In this document: positions 48,889 through 49,150 of the stretch, in pieces | Numbering within the stretch: position 1 is the stretch's first letter | How the letters are laid out: every line of letters begins with the position of its first letter | Source: Clostridiales bacterium NK3B98 | Lineage (GTDB): Bacteria > Bacillota > Clostridia > Oscillospirales > Oscillospiraceae | Assembly (NCBI GenBank): GCA_000421005.1 | Contig: ATWA01000014.1 | Location: 1-49,150, forward strand | Direction of reading: 5' to 3' | DNA length: 49,150 nucleotides | Position numbers and translations under genes: made by a program | Notes under the pieces: generated by a model | What the model saw: only the letters and a program-made list of their open reading frames with translations | Database searches by the model: none | Told to the model about the DNA's origin: nothing

Positions 48889-49150
48889 ATTGATTGTCAT
48901 CTGTCATTGCATCTATGAGCATATCACTGAGCCCCTGGGAAGGCACCTTCGCCCAGTGCTGACTGGTGTCGTATTCCGGGTAGTGATAACGCCAGCGGTC
49001 ATATTCCTCTCCCGTGATCTGTCCTTCTTTGAGCATTGCATAGGCCTGACGCCATGCACAAAGCATTTTGTGCAGTTCTGCGGCGTCTTTCCCTCTGTAC
49101 ACATCAATGCTCAGGCAGACTTCTCCGTTCGTCTCGCCTATCGTCAGACC
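48887..49150 (-). CDS. C-terminal part of an unknown soluble protein (5' end outside window)
   Basis: The frame is open from the right edge to the stop at 48887, giving at least 87 residues (TIGETNGEVCLSIDVYRGKD near the visible start, WRQAYAMLKEGQITGEEYDRW in the middle, split by position). A GTG at 49102 is possible as start but the preceding codons read well, so the gene probably continues. Family not recognised; small proteins of this kind are common in clostridial mobile elements, consistent with the possible integration site just before it. Confidence 0.6.
   Translation of the reverse strand, partial: GLTIGETNGEVCLSIDVYRGKDAAELHKMLCAWRQAYAMLKEGQITGEEYDRWRYHYPEYDTSQHWAKVPSQGLSDMLIDAMTDDNQ

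Noticed and set aside
1-49150. CRISPR arrays, tRNA or rRNA genes, defence islands or prophage
   Set aside because: No regularly spaced repeats, cloverleaf genes, rRNA sequence, Cas, restriction-modification, toxin-antitoxin or phage structural genes were seen.

Overview
The window looks like chromosome of a gut-type anaerobic Clostridia (Bacillota), most probably Oscillospirales/Oscillospiraceae. Reasons: moderately high GC, strong AGGAGG-type ribosome binding sites, frequent GTG/TTG starts, a T-box leader on pheST, an IreB/UPF0297 protein, a type III glutamine synthetase, a class B sortase, a B12-dependent methionine synthase with a separate reactivation protein, and a PurO-type IMP cyclohydrolase. 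Genus cannot be decided from sequence alone. No rRNA, tRNA, CRISPR array, phage or complete transposase was seen.

Layout. 1-3.8 kb: tail of an unknown gene, a 160-bp MITE-like element whose right inverted repeat supplies the stop codon of metH, metH plus its reactivation partner, and a small resolvase-type HTH protein. 4-8 kb: sortase B, a Cys-containing conserved unknown, a ComF-like protein and a GGDEF protein. 8.1-11.3 kb: a two-gene MBOAT/DHHW O-acyl-transfer cassette. 11.5-14.2 kb: CYTH phosphatase and glnN. 14.4-18.6 kb: T-box-controlled pheS-pheT. 18.7-21.7 kb: ireB, then nnrD-lipoprotein-alr. 21.7-23.4 kb: an unknown polytopic membrane protein. 23.5-31.5 kb: a minus-strand purine operon purE-purC-purM-purN-purO-purH(AICAR transformylase only)-SF0329-like-YjjG-like-DUF6054-like-purD, behind a structured leader. 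31.6-34.4 kb: a glycosyltransferase and a membrane-anchored foldase. 34.6-44.8 kb: an L-ascorbate utilisation region. 44.9-46.5 kb: YcxB-like protein, a probable 6S RNA, a DUF1292 protein and a small membrane protein. 46.6-49.15 kb: patatin-like lipase, divergent GMP synthase (ATP-pyrophosphatase part only), and a possible integration site followed by a truncated minus-strand gene.

The ascorbate region is the most interesting. A minus-strand operon (ulaG lactonase, then PTS IIA, IIC, IIB) and a plus-strand operon (ulaE epimerase, an unrecognised beta-propeller-like protein, ulaF/araD epimerase, split transketolase) diverge from a 460-bp AT-rich regulatory region. A DeoR-family repressor with a HAD phosphatase sits just downstream of the PTS genes. 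Every pathway step is present except the decarboxylase UlaD, and the unrecognised 354-residue protein sits between the two epimerases.

Two purine enzymes appear in split, archaeal-like form (PurH as PurO plus a transformylase; GMP synthase without its glutaminase domain). Promoters found by eye share an unusual TTGC-type -35 hexamer. All promoter, hairpin and RNA calls were made by eye, without folding or database searches.
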